From Cyclobacteriaceae bacterium (lineage in GTDB: Bacteria; Bacteroidota; Bacteroidia; Cytophagales; Cyclobacteriaceae), in contig JALHOT010000021.1 in assembly GCA_022842845.1 (NCBI GenBank), positions 1 to 47,549 on the forward strand: 47,549 nucleotides of DNA. Reading direction: 5' to 3'. The notes below the pieces were generated by a model. The model worked only from the letters and a program-made list of their open reading frames with translations, was not told the origin of the DNA and did not search any database. A program made the translations under genes and the position numbers. Numbering within the stretch: position 1 is the first letter of the stretch; every line of letters starts with the position of its first letter. Below, one piece after another: positions 44,192 through 47,549 of the stretch.

Positions 44192-44227
44192 GGGGTTTCT
44201 GAGCAATCGGAGGCCCCTATTTTTTTT
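44192..44227 (+). terminator. Intrinsic terminator after the protease-lipoprotein pair
   Basis: An 8-bp stem GGGGTTTC / GAGGCCCC (two G-T pairs) with a 10-base loop is followed by TAT and seven T. A second, smaller inverted repeat (AATAACA-N7-TGTTATT) at 44161-44181 overlaps the lipoprotein stop codon. Confidence 0.75.
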
Positions 44228-45260
44228 AGTAACTCATCTCATCAAGTTTTACTTTGCCCTTAAAAGTCCAAAAGACAAAAGTGGTATAGGCCAATACCAA
44301 AGGAACACCAATACCTGCGACCAACAGCAAAATGCTTAATGACTTCTCGGATGCACTGGCATTGTAAATCGAAAGACTGTAAGCTGGATCAAGGGTTGAA
44401 TACAATAATGTAGGATAAAGCTCAACAGCCACAATAACCAATAGCATACTCATCGAAAAAGCTGAGGATAGAAATGCCCACATGTAGTTCTTTTTACTAA
44501 TCTGTCTGGTAATATTGGCAACAGCCAACACCATGGCTACTGGTAGCGGAAATAACCAGGGATCTTGTTTGATATGCTCGCTCAAGCGAGGGATATAGAG
44601 CAGCGTATAGAAACTAAGCATAATGATGCTTACCACAAAAAAAATGGTGGTTCTCCTTACCATTCTAGTCAGGCGATCGTAAAGCTTATCTTCAGTTTTC
44701 ATGACCAGGTAAATGGCCCCGTGCATAGAAAATAATGCCAGGGTTGTGATGCCCAGCATTATAGAATAAGGGTTTAATAATTGTACCCAGCTACCTATAA
44801 AATTACCTTCACTATCAAGGGGTAAGCCCAGTAAAACATTGCCTAAGACAATGCCTAATATTATAGCTATTAAACTGCTGGAGATGGCATAAGAAATATC
44901 CCACATCTTACGCCACCATAACATGGGTTCTTTACTTCTGAATTCTATCGAAACCGCCCTGAAAATGAGAAGCACTAAGAACAACATGATGGGAATATAA
45001 AAGGCAGAAAACAAAGTGGCATATACCGGAGGGAAACCAGCGAACAGGGCACCCCCGCCTATTACTAACCACACTTCATTACCATCCCACACCGGGCCGA
45101 TTGCATTTAAGGCAATTCGTCTGTCTTTTTCCTGTTTAAAAAATAAATGGAGTGAACCTGCCCCTAAATCAAAACCATCGAGAATAGCATAACCGGTAAA
45201 CACACCTCCGATCACTAAAAACCACCAGGTAGGATAATCGATACCAAGGAATGTTCCCAT
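44226..45260 (-). CDS. cydB: Cytochrome bd ubiquinol/menaquinol oxidase subunit II
   Basis: 344 residues with about eight to nine transmembrane helices. The N-terminus (DYPTWWFLVIGGVFTGYAIL, then DGFDLGAG) and the conserved GPVWDGNEVWLVIGGGALFA are diagnostic of CydB; FRAVSIEFRSK follows. It pairs with CydA to form the high-affinity terminal oxidase that reduces oxygen without pumping protons and supports growth at low oxygen. The gene lies five bases after cydA. No small cydX-type frame is obvious after it; the convergent terminator region begins directly. Confidence 0.96.
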   Translation of the reverse strand: MGTFLGIDYPTWWFLVIGGVFTGYAILDGFDLGAGSLHLFFKQEKDRRIALNAIGPVWDGNEVWLVIGGGALFAGFPPVYATLFSAFYIPIMLFLVLLIFRAVSIEFRSKEPMLWWRKMWDISYAISSSLIAIILGIVLGNVLLGLPLDSEGNFIGSWVQLLNPYSIMLGITTLALFSMHGAIYLVMKTEDKLYDRLTRMVRRTTIFFVVSIIMLSFYTLLYIPRLSEHIKQDPWLFPLPVAMVLAVANITRQISKKNYMWAFLSSAFSMSMLLVIVAVELYPTLLYSTLDPAYSLSIYNASASEKSLSILLLVAGIGVPLVLAYTTFVFWTFKGKVKLDEMSY

Positions 45261-45265
45261 AGGCT

Positions 45266-46639
45266 TTACAATAGATTGGCAATATCTTGTTGATGAGGAC
45301 TGTGTTGTATATCCGCAGCGGTATGTGAAGGTCCCTGCTTGATTTTCTTATTCAGCATATAGATAAACAGTGCGAACAATACCGCATAAACCAAAGTGAA
45401 CAGGATTAAGGAAAATAACACTTGGTTGGCTGTCACCATTTTTGATAGTGCGTCTGACGTACGTAAAAGTCCGTACACCACCCATGGTTGTCTGCCTGTC
45501 TCTGCAGCATACCAACCTAACTGATTAGCGAGTTGCGGCAACAACACAGCCCATACACTAACCCACAACACCCAACGCTTATCAAATAATTGTTTTCGCC
45601 ACCACAGCCATAGTAAATACAAAGACCAAATAATCAGAAACATACCAATCGCCACCATGGCATGATAGGTTTGAAAAACAAAATTGACCATGCCCGGTCT
45701 ATCTTGCTCTGGGTAACTACGAAGTCCTCTGATGGGAGTGGTAAAATCCTGGTGCACCAGAAAAGTAAGACCCTTTGGGATTTTTATACCATACACTTTT
45801 TCTGCTTCCTTATCTACCCAGCCAAACAAGTACATATCGGCTACAGCAAGACTATCAAAGTGACCTTCCATAGCTGCGAGCTTGGCAGGTTGGTGTTTGG
45901 CTACAATATCTGCAGATCGGTGCCCTGTAAAGAGTTGAGATAAAGAAGCTATAGAAGCTACGCTTAATGCTATGGTAAAAGATCTTTTTGCAAATTCAAG
46001 ATGTTTACCGTGTAAAAGATACCAGGCGCTGATGCTCATGACTAAAAAAGCACCAGCCAGAAAAGACCCTATCCACACGTGCATAACGCGATCTACCGAT
46101 GACGGATTCAATACCATGGCCCAGAAATCAGTGATCTCTGCCCTCGCATGTATGCCCTCCCCTACAACATGATAACCACTGGGTGTTTGTTGCCATGAAT
46201 TAGCCACCACAATCCAAATAGCAGAAAACATAGATCCTAACAATACCATGAAGCTGGCAAAGAAATGAGTTTTAGGCCCTACCTTATTCCAACCAAAAAG
46301 CAATACTCCTAAAAATCCCGATTCCAAAGCAAAGGCAAAAATACCTTCGGCCGCTAATGCACTCCCAAATACATCGCCAACAAATTTTGAGTATGTTGCC
46401 CAGTTGGTACCAAACTCAAACTCCATGACAATGCCAGTAGCCACTCCGATACCAAAAGTAAGGGCAAATATCTTTGTATAGAAGCGCGCCATCTGCTCGT
46501 AGAGCTTATTGCCTGTACGCAGGTATTGTCCTTCCATCAACACCATGATTAAACCAAGACCTATACTTAATGGCGGATAGATGTAATGAAAGGATACTGT
46601 AAAAGCAAACTGTATTCTAGAAAGTACTTCTACATTCAT
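45266..46639 (-). CDS. cydA: Cytochrome bd oxidase subunit I, short Q-loop type
   Basis: 457 residues. Haem ligands are placed by motif: H18 in [10 protein letters not shown] (b595), H187 in [10 protein letters not shown] and M329 in [10 protein letters not shown] (b558). Conserved glutamates E99 and E106 lie in [20 protein letters not shown], and GRQPWVVYG is near residue 400. The protein is about 65 residues shorter than the E. coli subunit, mainly in the Q-loop, placing it in the short Q-loop group. Menaquinol is the likely electron donor in this phylum (inference). It overlaps the upstream methyltransferase-like gene by four bases and cydB follows after five bases, so all three form an operon. 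Confidence 0.96.
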   Translation of the reverse strand: MNVEVLSRIQFAFTVSFHYIYPPLSIGLGLIMVLMEGQYLRTGNKLYEQMARFYTKIFALTFGIGVATGIVMEFEFGTNWATYSKFVGDVFGSALAAEGIFAFALESGFLGVLLFGWNKVGPKTHFFASFMVLLGSMFSAIWIVVANSWQQTPSGYHVVGEGIHARAEITDFWAMVLNPSSVDRVMHVWIGSFLAGAFLVMSISAWYLLHGKHLEFAKRSFTIALSVASIASLSQLFTGHRSADIVAKHQPAKLAAMEGHFDSLAVADMYLFGWVDKEAEKVYGIKIPKGLTFLVHQDFTTPIRGLRSYPEQDRPGMVNFVFQTYHAMVAIGMFLIIWSLYLLWLWWRKQLFDKRWVLWVSVWAVLLPQLANQLGWYAAETGRQPWVVYGLLRTSDALSKMVTANQVLFSLILFTLVYAVLFALFIYMLNKKIKQGPSHTAADIQHSPHQQDIANLL

Positions 46640-47259
46640 ACAAAGTATCGTCTAATAAAAAAGGATGGAATAAAACGAGGTACTTGTTGCTGATATCGCC
46701 TATATGGTGTACCAAATTGTTGCAACATTTTGGCCTCTTCCCAATAAGAACCTATGACAAAATAAACAGAGGTAAGTATAGTAAAAACAAGGGCATGCCA
46801 GTACATAGTGGGACTCGCCCAAAGAAAAAGCATGCTAAAGAAATAAAGTGGATGACGACACAAACCAAATACACCAGTGGTCACCAAAGCATCAGATAGT
46901 TGAATCGCCTGCCTGCCGTGTTGTACCTTCAATTGGCGAATACCCAAAAAATGCAAACCATCGATTTGCCAAATGGAATAAAGAAATCCTATACTTGCCA
47001 ACCCCTTGATAAAATAAAGTACAAATGCTAACCAGGCAGGTGCTGACCATATAAGGGAAGAATCGGTAAAAAGAAAGTAAATGACGGGCACAATACTTAC
47101 CATACTGAGTATTGTATACACTAAGCGATAGTACTTATTGTAACAGTTCAATCCACACCACCTGGTAAAAAATCCCTTTAGGTAAGTAGCCGCCATTAAA
47201 CTATGCAGCAGGGCAAAGAATATGAAAGAAAGTAAAAGGTATAGGACTTCTTCACTCAT
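46636..47259 (-). CDS. NnrU/isoprenylcysteine methyltransferase-like membrane protein
   Basis: 207 residues with about five transmembrane helices. The C-terminal part has CRHPLYFFSMLFLWASP and YWEEAKMLQQFGTPYRRYQQ, the RHP and EE motifs of the isoprenylcysteine carboxyl methyltransferase / PEMT superfamily that bind S-adenosylmethionine; the N-terminal LLHSLMAATYLKG resembles NnrU. NnrU genes occur near denitrification or oxidase genes with unclear roles. Here it overlaps cydA by four bases (ATGA), so it is probably co-expressed with the oxidase and could modify a lipid or quinone, which is not established. Confidence 0.8.
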   Translation of the reverse strand: MSEEVLYLLLSFIFFALLHSLMAATYLKGFFTRWCGLNCYNKYYRLVYTILSMVSIVPVIYFLFTDSSLIWSAPAWLAFVLYFIKGLASIGFLYSIWQIDGLHFLGIRQLKVQHGRQAIQLSDALVTTGVFGLCRHPLYFFSMLFLWASPTMYWHALVFTILTSVYFVIGSYWEEAKMLQQFGTPYRRYQQQVPRFIPSFFIRRYFV

Positions 47260-47340
47260 ACAAAATAGTATATAGGTGCTGGATTAAAGTACCCGATTAT
47301 TACTTCATGATTCCCAATGCTACTTGTATATCGAAAACGA

Positions 47341-47549
47341 TTAGGATCCAGATAATAACAATTTTATTTTCCCTGGCGCCCAGCTGATCTGATCTACGTG
47401 CCCCATCATTGTATGATCTGATGTTAGCAGGTGCATATGCATATTTGAATCATGATGTGTAAAAATTCCTTTATGCTTTTTTGAGAAAAAACCAAGTACA
47501 GTGACTTGCTGCCTGATTACACTATAGTTTTGCTGACCTTGGTGTGCAT
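47341..47549 (-). CDS. Acetolactate decarboxylase-like protein, 3' end only
   Basis: The last 68 codons of a gene entering from the right edge on the minus strand, ending TAA. The visible part reads VTVLGFFSKKHKGIFTHHDS then NMHMHLLTSDHTMMGHVDQ and ends GKIKLLLSGS. The spacing H-x-H then H eleven residues later matches the three zinc ligands of acetolactate decarboxylases (BudA/AlsD), which convert 2-acetolactate to acetoin. The HHD-NMHMHL variant belongs to a branch annotated as acetolactate decarboxylase without much biochemical work. The start and catalytic N-terminal part lie outside the window. The 81 bases before the next gene hold nothing clear. Confidence 0.72.
   Translation of the reverse strand, partial: AHQGQQNYSVIRQQVTVLGFFSKKHKGIFTHHDSNMHMHLLTSDHTMMGHVDQISWAPGKIKLLLSGS

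Noticed and set aside
1-47549. tRNA, rRNA, CRISPR, transposase, integrase or phage genes
   Set aside because: I looked in the intergenic gaps and the reading frames and found no cloverleaf-like sequence, regular spaced repeats or mobile-element proteins.

Overview
The window reads as ordinary chromosome from a Bacteroidota bacterium, most likely of the order Cytophagales. The evidence is the fused lpxC-fabZ gene, a PorX-type regulator, a giant protease with a type IX secretion (T9SS) C-terminal sorting domain, many lipoproteins, Bacteroidota-restricted families (DUF4296, DUF3822, DUF4856), start sites with little Shine-Dalgarno signal, and several promoters of the Bacteroidota form TTTG-N20/21-TAnnTTTG. 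The taxon is inferred from gene content. I saw no rRNA, tRNA, CRISPR array, insertion sequence or prophage gene.

Layout. 1-4891: the end of a mannan or N-glycan degradation locus, a 5'-truncated GH2 beta-mannosidase followed by a secreted GH92 alpha-mannosidase. 4896-8101 (minus): porX, tsaE and an alanine dehydrogenase with overlapping ends. 8140-13438 (plus): an HD phosphohydrolase, then the lipid A genes lpxD, lpxC-fabZ and lpxA, and an ABC ATPase that follows lpxA in the same frame after a single stop codon. 13538-14026: a small lipoprotein with a bidirectional terminator. 14073-16810 (minus): mutS2 and a DUF4296 lipoprotein. 16910-19747: a short Bat-type cluster (DUF58, a membrane protein, BatA). 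19748-21914 (minus): a GH3-type adenylating enzyme overlapping a LysE exporter. 21959-26268: housekeeping and unknown genes (yggS, DUF423, DUF1573, Nudix, a membrane-anchored protein, DUF3822, coaD).

26294-32414 (minus) is the most striking region: a compact four-gene operon encoding a DUF4856 lipoprotein, an imelysin lipoprotein, a full-length homologue of vitamin K-dependent gamma-glutamyl carboxylase (HTTM family) and a FecA-like TonB-dependent receptor. It has a clear Bacteroidota promoter followed at once by a 19-bp DtxR/IdeR-like palindrome. This suggests a metal-regulated iron-acquisition system containing a quinone-dependent membrane enzyme whose catalytic lysine and histidine appear to be conserved.

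32415-44165: a CoA-type Nudix hydrolase, a TPR lipoprotein, a TPR/HTH sensor-regulator, two very small open frames, a 2484-residue T9SS-exported subtilase, and a small lipoprotein homologous to the one at 13538. 44226-47259 (minus): cytochrome bd oxidase (cydA, cydB) behind an NnrU/isoprenylcysteine-methyltransferase-like membrane protein. The right edge holds the 3' end of a minus-strand acetolactate decarboxylase-like gene, recognised from its zinc-ligand pattern.
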